Shown piece after piece: positions 25,475-33,276 of a DNA stretch of 64,000 nucleotides; positions within the stretch are counted from its first letter, which is position 1; every line of letters begins with the position of its first letter. The position numbers were made by a program, and so were the translations under genes. The notes beneath the pieces were generated by a model that worked only from the letters and a program-made list of their open reading frames with translations, did not search any database and had not been told where the DNA came from. This DNA is from Streptomyces malaysiense (GTDB taxonomy: Bacteria > Actinomycetota > Actinomycetes > Streptomycetales > Streptomycetaceae): NCBI RefSeq assembly GCF_000980885.2, contig NZ_LBDA02000071.1, forward strand, positions 62,001-126,000. The letters run 5' to 3'.

Positions 25475-26593
25475 TTGGAATTCGGGCTCTTTGTACAGGG
25501 ATACGTGGGCAAGCGCGCCGAGACCGACCCGCTCGCCGAGCACAAGGCGCTGATGGAGGAGACCGAGTACGTCATCCAGGCGGACCGGTCCGGCTTCAAG
25601 TACGCGTGGGCCTCCGAGCACCACTTCCTGGAGGAGTACTCCCACCTGTCCGCCAACGACGTGTTCCTGGGCTACCTGGCGCACGCCACCGACCGCATCC
25701 ACCTCGGCTCCGGGATCTTCAACCCGCTCGCACCGGTCAACCACCCGGTGAAGGTCGCCGAGAAGGTCGCCATGCTCGACCACCTCAGCGAAGGCCGCTT
25801 CGAGTTCGGCAGCGGGCGGGGCGCCGGCAGTCACGAGATCCTCGGCTTCCTGCCCGGCATCACCGACATGAACCACACCAAGGAGATCTGGGAGGAGACC
25901 ATCGCCGAGTTCCCGAAGATGTGGCTCCAGGACGAGTACGAGGGCTTCCAGGGCAAGCACTGGCAGCTCCCGCCGCGCAAGGTCCTGCCGAAGCCGTACG
26001 GGAAGTCGCACCCGGCGATGTGGTACGCGGCCGGTTCGCCGCCCTCGTACGCCATGGCCGCCAGGAAGGGGCTCGGCGTGCTCGGCTTCAGCATCCAGAA
26101 GGTCGCCGACATGGAATGGGTGCTGGAGCAGTACAAGACGGCGGTCGTGGACGCCGAGCCGGTGGGGGAGTTCGTCAACGACAACGTGATGGTGACGACG
26201 ACGGCGATCTGCGCGCCGACCCACGCGGAGGCGATCGAGATCGCGGTGAACGGGGGGCTGCACTACCTGCCCTCGCTGGTCTTCCGCTACCACGACACCT
26301 TCCCGCGGCCCGAGGGCTTCCCCGTGTGGCCGCAGACCCTGCCCCCGTACACCCCGGAGTTCGTGGAGCTGCTGATCGAGGAGGAGCTGCTGATCTGCGG
26401 CGACCCCGCGGAGGTGCTGCGGCAGTGCGAGCGGTGGGAGCGGGCGGGCGCGGACCAGCTCAGCTTCGGGCTGCCGGTGGGGGTGCCGAAGGAGGAGACG
26501 CTCCAGACGATCAGGCTGATCGGGGAGCACGTGATCCCGGAGATCGACACGGATCCGGTGCACCGGACCTCGCGGTTCCGGCAGGCGGTCTGA
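25475..26593 (+). CDS. LLM-class (luciferase-like) flavin/F420 oxidoreductase
   Basis: A 372-residue bacterial-luciferase-family protein beginning with TTG. MEFGLFVQGYVGKRAE opens the barrel, ASEHHFLEEYSHLS carries the conserved His pair, and FNPLAPVNHPVKVAEKVAML and FEFGSGRGAGSHE are the flavin phosphate-binding segments. It resembles alkanal/limonene-type monooxygenases more than the TIGR03619 gene upstream. Oxygen insertion into a ketone or alkene is plausible. It begins the second half of the operon under the 25.4-kb operators. Confidence 0.83.
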   Translation: MEFGLFVQGYVGKRAETDPLAEHKALMEETEYVIQADRSGFKYAWASEHHFLEEYSHLSANDVFLGYLAHATDRIHLGSGIFNPLAPVNHPVKVAEKVAMLDHLSEGRFEFGSGRGAGSHEILGFLPGITDMNHTKEIWEETIAEFPKMWLQDEYEGFQGKHWQLPPRKVLPKPYGKSHPAMWYAAGSPPSYAMAARKGLGVLGFSIQKVADMEWVLEQYKTAVVDAEPVGEFVNDNVMVTTTAICAPTHAEAIEIAVNGGLHYLPSLVFRYHDTFPRPEGFPVWPQTLPPYTPEFVELLIEEELLICGDPAEVLRQCERWERAGADQLSFGLPVGVPKEETLQTIRLIGEHVIPEIDTDPVHRTSRFRQAV

Positions 26594-26604
26594 GGGGGCG
26601 GGGC

Positions 26605-28335
26605 ATGCTCGACCACGTCATCAAGGGCGCCACCGTCGTCGACGGCACCGGCCACCCCGCCTACGTCGCCGATGTCGGCGTCCGCGACGGCCGTGTCGCC
26701 GCCATCGGCCGGATCGACGCCGAGGCCCGCACCGCCGAGGACGCCCGAGGGCTCGTCCTCGCGCCCGGCTTCGTCGATCCGCACACCCATTACGACGCCC
26801 AGCTGTTCTGGGACCCGTACGCCACGCCCTCCCTCAACCACGGGGTGACGACCGTGGCCGCCGGGAACTGCGGGTTCACGCTCGCGCCGCTGCACCCCGG
26901 CCGCCCCGAGGACGCCGACTACACCCGGCGGATGATGTCCAGGGTGGAGGGCATGTCCCTGGTCGCGCTGGAGCGGGGGGCGCCCTGGAGCTGGCACTCC
27001 TTCGGGGAGTACCTCGATGCCCTGGAGGGGCGGACGGCGGTCAACGTCGGCTTCATGGTCGGGCATTGCGCGCTGCGCCGGTACGTCATGGGACCCGGGG
27101 CCGTCGGCGGGCAGCCGGACGAGGAGCAACTGGCGGCGATGGTGCGGCTGCTGCGCGAGGCCATGGACGCCGGCGCCTGGGGGCTGTCGACCACGCAGTC
27201 CCGTACGCACTCCGACGGGGACGGCCGGCCCGTCGCCTCCCGGCACGCGCGGCCCGCGGAGCTGCTCGCGCTGTCCCGGGCCGTCGGGGAGCACGAGGGC
27301 ACACAGATCGAGGCGATCGTCGCCGGCTGCCTGGACCGGTTCAGCGACGCCGAGATCGACCTGCTGACCGAGATGAGCGCGGCCGCCGGACGCCCCCTGA
27401 ACTGGAACGTCCTCACCATCGACGCGGCCGTGCCGGAACGCGTGCCCCGGCAGCTCGGCGCGAGCGAACGGGCCCGGAAGGCGGGCGGCCGGATCGTCGC
27501 CCTCACCATGCCGATCCTCACCCCGATGAACATGTCCCTCGGCACCTTCTGCGCCCTCAACCTCATCCCCGGCTGGGGCGAGGTCCTCGGCCTGCCCGTC
27601 CCCGCCCGCATCGAGCGGCTGCGGGACCCCGGCGTCCGGGCCGAACTGCTGCGCCGGGCCCGCTCCGAGGAGGCGGGCGTCTTCCGCCGGCTGGCGGACT
27701 TCGGGCGCTACGTCATCGGCGACACCTACAGCGAGGCCAACCGGGGCCTCGGCGGCCGGGTCGTACGGGACATCGCGCGGGAGCGCGGGCAGGATCCCTT
27801 CCAGTGCCTGGTGGAGATCTGCGCCGACGACCGGCTGCGCACGGTTCTATGGCCGATGCCCACCGACAACGACCCCGCGTCCTGGGCCCTGCGCGCCGAG
27901 ACCTGGCGGCACGAGGACGTACTGCTCGGCGGCTCCGACGCGGGCGCCCACCTGGACCGGATGTGCGGGGCGCCGTACACCACCCGCTTCCTCGGGGACT
28001 GCCTGCGCGGGCGCAAGCTGGTGGGGCTGGAGCAGGCCGTGAAGATGCTGACCGACGACCCGGCGCGGCTGTTCGGGCTCCGCGAACGCGGGCAGATCCA
28101 GCGGGGCTGGCACGCCGACCTCGTCCTCCTGGACCCGGAGCGGATCGACGCGGGGCCGGCCCGTCTGGTGCACGACCTGCCGGGGGACAGCCCCCGGCTG
28201 GACTCGCGGGCGATCGGGGTGCGGGCCGTATGGGTCGGCGGGGTGGAGGCGATCCGGGACGACGTGGTGAGCGGGGCCGTGCCGGGCAGGGTGCTGCGTT
28301 CGGGGCGGGACACGCGGACGGTGGGCACCCGGTGA
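26605..28335 (+). CDS. N-acyl-D-amino-acid deacylase-like amidohydrolase
   Basis: A 576-residue amidohydrolase. The metal-binding motif FVDPHTHYDAQLFWDP (about residue 55), the GNCGFTLAP segment with the Cys that bridges zinc in D-aminoacylases, and the C-terminal GGSDAGAHLDRMCG Asp motif are present. The family hydrolyses cyclic or linear amide bonds, but many actinobacterial members in catabolic clusters have unknown substrates. ATG 26605 lies 11 bp after the LLM stop. The stop overlaps the aldehyde dehydrogenase start (GTGA). Confidence 0.84.
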   Translation: MLDHVIKGATVVDGTGHPAYVADVGVRDGRVAAIGRIDAEARTAEDARGLVLAPGFVDPHTHYDAQLFWDPYATPSLNHGVTTVAAGNCGFTLAPLHPGRPEDADYTRRMMSRVEGMSLVALERGAPWSWHSFGEYLDALEGRTAVNVGFMVGHCALRRYVMGPGAVGGQPDEEQLAAMVRLLREAMDAGAWGLSTTQSRTHSDGDGRPVASRHARPAELLALSRAVGEHEGTQIEAIVAGCLDRFSDAEIDLLTEMSAAAGRPLNWNVLTIDAAVPERVPRQLGASERARKAGGRIVALTMPILTPMNMSLGTFCALNLIPGWGEVLGLPVPARIERLRDPGVRAELLRRARSEEAGVFRRLADFGRYVIGDTYSEANRGLGGRVVRDIARERGQDPFQCLVEICADDRLRTVLWPMPTDNDPASWALRAETWRHEDVLLGGSDAGAHLDRMCGAPYTTRFLGDCLRGRKLVGLEQAVKMLTDDPARLFGLRERGQIQRGWHADLVLLDPERIDAGPARLVHDLPGDSPRLDSRAIGVRAVWVGGVEAIRDDVVSGAVPGRVLRSGRDTRTVGTR

Positions 28336-29777
28336 ACGAGAGGCTCTTCATAGGAGGGGAGTGGGCCGAGCCGGACCTGGGCCACTACCCGGTCACCGAC
28401 CCCGCCACCGAGGAGACCGTCGGCCTCGCCCCCGAGGCCTCGCCCGAGCAGGTCCGGGCGGCCTGCGCGGCGGCCCGCGAGGCGTTCGGGTCCTGGTCGC
28501 GGACCCGCCCCGGGGAACGGGCGGCGCTGCTCGGCCGCGCGGCGGAGATCATCCGGGCGCGCCTGGTGCCCTACGCCGACCTGGCCCGCGCCGAGACGGG
28601 GGCCACCACGGCCACCGCCCGCGCCCTCCAGGTCGGCGTGGCCGCCGCCCGCTTCCGCCGCTACGCCCGGGAGGAGCCCGCCGAGTGGCCCGTCCCGCCG
28701 CAGGTCAACGAGGCCGGGCCGATGGGCGGGGCGGCCGTCGTGAGCGCGCTGGCGGTACGGCAGCCGGTGGGCGTCGTCACCTGCGTCACCTCCTACAACA
28801 ACCCCTGGGCCAACTCCGCGGGCAAGATCGCCCCCGCCCTCGCCATGGGCAACACGGTCGTGGTCAAACCCGCCCCGCAGGACCCCCTCTGCGTCTACCG
28901 GATGGCCGAGGCGCTGGAGGAGGCCGGGGTGCCGCGCGGTGTGCTGAACGTCGTCTCCGGCCGTGCCACCGCGGTCGGCGAGGCGGCGGTGGCCTCGCCC
29001 GACGTCGACATGGTCAGCTTCACCGGCTCCACCGCCGTAGGCCGGCGCATCGCCGAGGTGTGCGGCCGGCACATGAAGCGGCAGCTGATGGAACTGGGCG
29101 GCAAGGGCGCCGCGCTGGTGTTCGCCGACGCCGACCTCTCCTCCGCCGTCGCGGGCATCGGCACCACCTTCTCCTTCTACAGCGGCCAGATCTGCACCGC
29201 CCCCACCCGGGTCCTGGCGCAGCGCCCGGTCTACGACCGTCTGGTGGAACAACTGGCCGCCTACGCCGACCGCTTGACGATCGGCGATCCCCGCGACCCG
29301 GCCACGGTCGTCGGCCCGCTCATCTCCGCCGAGCACCGGGCCCGCGTGGAGTCGTACGTCGAACTGGGCCGGAAGGAGGGCGCGGTGGTCGCGGCCGGGG
29401 GCGCGCGACCCGCCCTGGAGAAGGGGTTCTACGTCTCTCCGACCCTCCTCGCGGACTGCACGAGCGACATGCGGGTGGCCCGGGAGGAGATCTTCGGCCC
29501 GGTGGTCTGTGTGATCCCCTTCGACGACGAGGACGAGGGCGTCGCCCTGGCCGGCGACTGCGACTACGGGCTCGTCGACTACGTCTGGTCCGCCGACGTC
29601 CCCCGCGCCTTCCGCGTCGCCCGCCGCCTGCGCGCCGGCGGGGTCGGCATCAACACCGTCGCCCGCAACATGGAGGCCCCCTTCGGCGGCTTCGGACAGA
29701 GCGGAGTGGGCCGCGACGTGGGCGTGTACGCCCTGCACGCCTACAGCGAGGTGCAGGCGATCGTCTGGCCGGGGTGA
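28332..29777 (+). CDS. Aldehyde dehydrogenase
   Basis: A 481-residue NAD(P)+-dependent aldehyde dehydrogenase. TSYNNPWANSAGKIAPALAMG precedes the cofactor fold, FTGSTAVGRRI binds NAD, the general base lies in LMELGGKG and the nucleophile in YSGQICTAP (about residue 286). EEIFGPVVCVIPF is also conserved. It oxidises an aldehyde to the acid, probably the aldehyde product of an upstream step; the acid could then be activated by the ligases in this regulon. Last gene of the run; GTG start coupled to the amidohydrolase stop. Confidence 0.9.
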   Translation: MNERLFIGGEWAEPDLGHYPVTDPATEETVGLAPEASPEQVRAACAAAREAFGSWSRTRPGERAALLGRAAEIIRARLVPYADLARAETGATTATARALQVGVAAARFRRYAREEPAEWPVPPQVNEAGPMGGAAVVSALAVRQPVGVVTCVTSYNNPWANSAGKIAPALAMGNTVVVKPAPQDPLCVYRMAEALEEAGVPRGVLNVVSGRATAVGEAAVASPDVDMVSFTGSTAVGRRIAEVCGRHMKRQLMELGGKGAALVFADADLSSAVAGIGTTFSFYSGQICTAPTRVLAQRPVYDRLVEQLAAYADRLTIGDPRDPATVVGPLISAEHRARVESYVELGRKEGAVVAAGGARPALEKGFYVSPTLLADCTSDMRVAREEIFGPVVCVIPFDDEDEGVALAGDCDYGLVDYVWSADVPRAFRVARRLRAGGVGINTVARNMEAPFGGFGQSGVGRDVGVYALHAYSEVQAIVWPG

Positions 29778-29792
29778 GCGGCTCCGGTGCGT

Positions 29793-30683
29793 TCACTGGG
29801 TGAAGAAGGACGCCGGGTGCCGGGGGTCCGCGGCGCAGACGAAGAGGCCCCCGTGGCCGCCCCGGCCTACGGTCATGCCGACCGGCTCGCGGGACGGGTC
29901 GTCGGTCCCGTCCGCCGGCTCCCGCTCGCGGTCCTCCAGCGGGCGGAACCGGTGCGGCTCGCCGTCGGGTCCCCACGAGCCCGGCCACCACTCGGCGGTG
30001 TCGAACTGGAGGAACAGCTCCAGCGGCGCCCGGCACGTGCCGCACTCCAGGGCGTCCGGCCGGTCCGTGGTGCACCAGTTCATGAAGCCGCCGAGCTTGT
30101 GACCGGGGACGGTGGTGAGGTCGTCCGGCAGGTCCCGTTCCGCCAGCCAGGCACGGAAGCGCCCGGCGAGAGCGGGCGGCAGCTCCTCGTCGCTGGGGTA
30201 GTCGGTGATCCGCTCCGGGTGCAGGACGCAGGCGCGCGGGATCATGTCCGGCCCGTGGTCCCAGTGCTCCTCGGGGTCCGGCTGCTCGGTGAGCGGGTCG
30301 GCGACCGTGCCGGCCCGGCGCCAGTGGAGGCGGCAGGCCTGGCCCCAGCCCGCCGGGTGCGGCTGCTCGTGCCACTCCGGGCACCACAGCAGCTGGACGA
30401 GGTCCGTGCCCTCGGGGAAGCGGAGTTCGGGGAAGTCCGCGGCCGTCAACTGGGCCACCGCGACCAGGGGCAGTGTGTACGCCCGGCCGTTGATGTCCCG
30501 GTGCTCGGCGCACTCCGGCCACGCCTCGGCGGCCGGCCACAGCAGGGGCCCGCCGATGTGGCTGTCGTGCGGCCCCGGGGTGCCGCGGCGCGGGTGCAGC
30601 CGGACGGTGGGGCGGCCGTGCGGCAGCAACTCCGGGAAGTCACGGGCGGGTTCGACGGCGGACGGCGCGGTGGTGAGCTTCAC
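29793..30683 (-). CDS. DUF1963-like protein of unknown function
   Basis: A 296-residue acidic, Trp- and Pro-rich protein with no signal or membrane segment. HIGGPLLWPAAEAWPECAEH, LVAVAQLTAADFP and the C-terminal LFLQFDTAEWW resemble the YwqG/DUF1963 group, whose function is unknown. It is convergent with the aldehyde dehydrogenase (15-bp gap) and outside the palindrome-controlled set. Confidence 0.6.
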   Translation of the reverse strand: MKLTTAPSAVEPARDFPELLPHGRPTVRLHPRRGTPGPHDSHIGGPLLWPAAEAWPECAEHRDINGRAYTLPLVAVAQLTAADFPELRFPEGTDLVQLLWCPEWHEQPHPAGWGQACRLHWRRAGTVADPLTEQPDPEEHWDHGPDMIPRACVLHPERITDYPSDEELPPALAGRFRAWLAERDLPDDLTTVPGHKLGGFMNWCTTDRPDALECGTCRAPLELFLQFDTAEWWPGSWGPDGEPHRFRPLEDREREPADGTDDPSREPVGMTVGRGGHGGLFVCAADPRHPASFFTQ

Positions 30684-30735
30684 CGGGGCAGTCTTCCCGC
30701 CGCCGGTCCGCCGGGTCCACCCGGCCGGCCGGCGG

Positions 30736-31128
30736 TCAGTCCGCCAGGTCCACCCGGATGGTCAGCAGATCCGTCCCGAGGGCCCGCACCGCCGTGCTGT
30801 TGAGCCGGGGCAGCTCCCGCAGCCGGGCCCGCGGATCGTCGTCCGGCAGCAGGTGGGCGGTGCCGTGGTGCCACCGCCCGGCGATCCGCACCCGCACCCT
30901 GGGGTCGGCCTCGATGTTGCGCACGTACTGCGACCTGTGACCGAACTCGGACACCAGCCAGAACGCCCTGCCGACCCGCCGCCCGCCCACCGGCGTCCGC
31001 CGCGGCACCCCGGAGACCCGGCCGGTGGTCTCCAGTACGGTCTGCAGCGGCAGCCGCCGCAGCACCGGGTTCAGCCGGCGCTGAAAACCGGTCACGATGC
31101 GATGCTTGCGGTCCGCGCGGCTCGGCAT
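30736..31128 (-). CDS. Deazaflavin (F420)-dependent nitroreductase family protein
   Basis: A 130-residue split-barrel protein with the family signature LETTGRVSGVPRRTPVGGRR and the later FGHRSQYVRNIEADPRVRVR. It is the second DDN-like protein in the window (the other is at 8007). The ATG at 31128 (MPSRADRK) is chosen because the family domain begins shortly after it; the open frame upstream is Arg/Gly-rich and overlaps the promoter of the rightward gene at 31271. Confidence 0.82.
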   Translation of the reverse strand: MPSRADRKHRIVTGFQRRLNPVLRRLPLQTVLETTGRVSGVPRRTPVGGRRVGRAFWLVSEFGHRSQYVRNIEADPRVRVRIAGRWHHGTAHLLPDDDPRARLRELPRLNSTAVRALGTDLLTIRVDLAD

Positions 31129-31228
31129 CTTCCTCGGTCCCCTGTCTCCCCGCTGGGCTGCGGCGGTGATGGTGTGTCGGCTGCGTGCGGGGCCTGTGGT
31201 GCCCGGACCGGCCCCCTTCCACCACGTT

Positions 31229-33163
31229 TTAGCCTCCCCCGCGATCAGGGTCCGTGCAAGGGGGAGCGGGATGGGCACGTCTTCGGACGGCTACACGGTC
31301 AGGTCCGGCATGTCCGGGCAGGCGGGCGCGCTGGACGACGCGGGCGAGCACGCCGGGCACATACACCGGGCCGTCCAGCCGGCCCTGTGCTACACGCAGG
31401 ACGCCCTCGGCGGGCCCGAGTCGAGCGCGGCGTTCAACGCCTTCGCCGCGGCCTGGCTGGACGAGGCCGCCACGCTGGAGTCGGGACTGCACGAGCTGGC
31501 CGACAAGGTACGGCTGGCCGAGCAGGCGTACCACGGCGGTGACCATACGGCGGCGACACGCGTCGCGAGCGTGACCATCGGTGGCCCGTCGGCCCTGACG
31601 GCCTACTGAGGGCGGGCCGATGACCGGATTCCCGGGAATCCTCCCGGACCCCTTCGGGGCGCTCGACACACCCGGCGGCCGCCGCTCCTGGCTGGCCGGC
31701 CTGGCCACGGGCATCCCCAAGGCCGGGAGCAGGAACGAACTGCTGGACCAGATCGACAGCGCCCTGCTCGCCTGCGCGCCGGTCGGCGACACCAGCGTGC
31801 TGGCCTCCAGCGCGGTGGCCGCCACGGGCCGCGCCGTGACGAGGATGAGCGAGGCGTTCCGCAGGCGGATGGTCACCGGGGCGTCGGCGGGCAGGGCGAG
31901 CCGCTCCCCGATGCCCGCCCGCTGACCCCGCCCGCCCGTGGCGGTGAGGGAGACCGTGACGTCCTTGGACTCGGCCACGTAGCAGCGGCCCGCGCGGATG
32001 CCCTCCTGGACCGCCTCCCGGCTCAGCTCGTCGGCGAGGACGACGGTCTGCGGGAGGCCGACCGCGTCCGGGTCGCGGTGGGCGTCGCTGTTGCCCATCG
32101 CCGGGAGCCAGGGGCGGCCCTGCCGCACCGATGCCACCAGGAGGTTGTCCCACTCGGCGAGCGTCACCTCGTCGTCGGGGGTGTAGGGGCCGTTCCACAC
32201 CTCCACGGCGTCCGCCTCGGCGAAGCCGAACTTCCAGCCGCAGCCGACGCAGGTGGCGTGCGGGTGGGCCGGGACGACCAGGCCCCCGGCGCGGCGGATG
32301 TCGTGGGCGAAGCGGGCCCAGCGGTTGTCGCGGGCACGGTAGCGCCAGTCCACGAAGGTGCCGGGATCGGTGCCGAGCGCCACCACGTGCCCGTTGCGGG
32401 TGGTGATCTCCACACCGAGCATGATCAGCAGGTCGTCGCCGGCCTCGTCCGCCCAATGGGGGCGGGACGCATGGGTGTCGTGGTCGGAGGAGTTGATGAA
32501 GTCCAGGCCCGCCGCCCGTGCCAGGGCCGCGATCTCGGCGGGAGTGCGGCGGCCGTCGGAGTACCAGGAGTGCAGATGGCAGTCGCCCCGGTACCAGGCC
32601 CGGCCCCGGCCCCTGGCCCGGGGCGGCGGATACACCGGGCGGGGGGTCTCGCCGGGTTCGCCGTAGGTCAGAGTGATCGTCAGCTCGTACGCCAGTCCTC
32701 GCGGCGCCACCGTGTAGGGGCCCAGCGCGATGTGCCAGGTGCCCGCGCGCACCGGCCCCGGCACGTAGCCCGGGGTCGCGTCGTCGGCCCGTACGAAGAA
32801 CTCCGTGCGGGCGCCGCCCGACCAGCCGCGGAAGCCCTTGCCGCCCAGCTCGGTGCCGTGCTGGTCGAAGAGGCCGATGTCGAGCGCGTCGCCCTGGGTG
32901 CCGGCCGGGACCGAGGGCCTGTCGTAGGTGTAGGAGACCCTGAACTCCCGCACCCCCGAGGGGACGTCGACCGGCACGTACACGAAGTCGGGGGCGCCGG
33001 GCGGCAGGGTGCCGCGCACCTTCCGGGTCTCCTGGCTCCGGCCGTCCGCCGCGGCGAGGTTCACGGTTCCCGATGTCAGGGCAGCGGCGGCGCCGGTCAC
33101 GAACAGCGCGCGCCTGGCGATTCCCCGGGCGTGATCGTGCGTGTCGTCACACATGGGCCTCAT
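31229..33163 (-). CDS. PHP-domain metal-dependent phosphoesterase, secreted, aberrant C-terminus
   Basis: The N-terminal part has a twin-arginine-like signal (IARRALFVTGAAAALTSG), a beta-sandwich region and a PHP domain with GDCHLHSWYSDG, SSDHDTHASRP, HPHAT and GNSDAHRDPD metal-binding motifs. The family is often annotated CehA/McbA. Homology-like sequence stops at about residue 430 (DAPVTIRLR, base 31870). From there the frame runs about 210 residues through the antisense of two good rightward genes without a stop, so the true C-terminus seems to be lost. Start could be 33163 or 33154. Confidence 0.75.
   Translation of the reverse strand: MRPMCDDTHDHARGIARRALFVTGAAAALTSGTVNLAAADGRSQETRKVRGTLPPGAPDFVYVPVDVPSGVREFRVSYTYDRPSVPAGTQGDALDIGLFDQHGTELGGKGFRGWSGGARTEFFVRADDATPGYVPGPVRAGTWHIALGPYTVAPRGLAYELTITLTYGEPGETPRPVYPPPRARGRGRAWYRGDCHLHSWYSDGRRTPAEIAALARAAGLDFINSSDHDTHASRPHWADEAGDDLLIMLGVEITTRNGHVVALGTDPGTFVDWRYRARDNRWARFAHDIRRAGGLVVPAHPHATCVGCGWKFGFAEADAVEVWNGPYTPDDEVTLAEWDNLLVASVRQGRPWLPAMGNSDAHRDPDAVGLPQTVVLADELSREAVQEGIRAGRCYVAESKDVTVSLTATGGRGQRAGIGERLALPADAPVTIRLRNASLILVTARPVAATALEASTLVSPTGAQASRALSIWSSSSFLLPALGMPVARPASQERRPPGVSSAPKGSGRIPGNPVIGPPSVGRQGRRATDGHARDACRRRMVTAVVRLLGQPYLVGQLVQSRLQRGGLVQPGRGEGVERRARLGPAEGVLRVAQGRLDGPVYVPGVLARVVQRARLPGHAGPDRVAVRRRAHPAPPCTDPDRGGG
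31271..31609 (+). CDS. Small helical protein, WXG100/EspC-like type VII secretion family
   Basis: A 112-residue, Ala-rich protein predicted to be mostly helical, with a two-helix layout and a central turn around LGGPESSAAFNAFAAAWLDE. Size, composition and the position of the turn resemble ESX/EspC-type secretion targets, though a true W-x-G is absent. Codon third positions are strongly G/C and GGGGAGCGGG precedes the ATG, so it is a real gene despite the long antisense frame. It is followed 10 bp later by a second short gene, as in type VII pairs. Confidence 0.55.
   Translation: MGTSSDGYTVRSGMSGQAGALDDAGEHAGHIHRAVQPALCYTQDALGGPESSAAFNAFAAAWLDEAATLESGLHELADKVRLAEQAYHGGDHTAATRVASVTIGGPSALTAY
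31620..31925 (+). CDS. Short protein, probably 3'-truncated type VII-secretion-associated gene
   Basis: A 101-residue frame with good codon bias for about the first 75 codons (MTGFPGILPDPFGALDTPGG to AVTRMSEAF). The last 20-odd residues run antisense into conserved codons of the PHP gene. The natural partner of a small ESX-like gene is usually much longer, so the gene appears cut off at about 31.85-31.87 kb. No domain is recognised in what remains. Confidence 0.45.
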   Translation: MTGFPGILPDPFGALDTPGGRRSWLAGLATGIPKAGSRNELLDQIDSALLACAPVGDTSVLASSAVAATGRAVTRMSEAFRRRMVTGASAGRASRSPMPAR

Positions 33164-33276
33164 TGTGCGGGCCGGACGTGAACTCCCCCAGAAGAAAAGG
33201 AGACCGGGCCACCGCCGTCGCGCGGCCGTCCCTCGTCCCCCGTCCGTACTGATCAACCCCTACGTATCGTGGAGGC

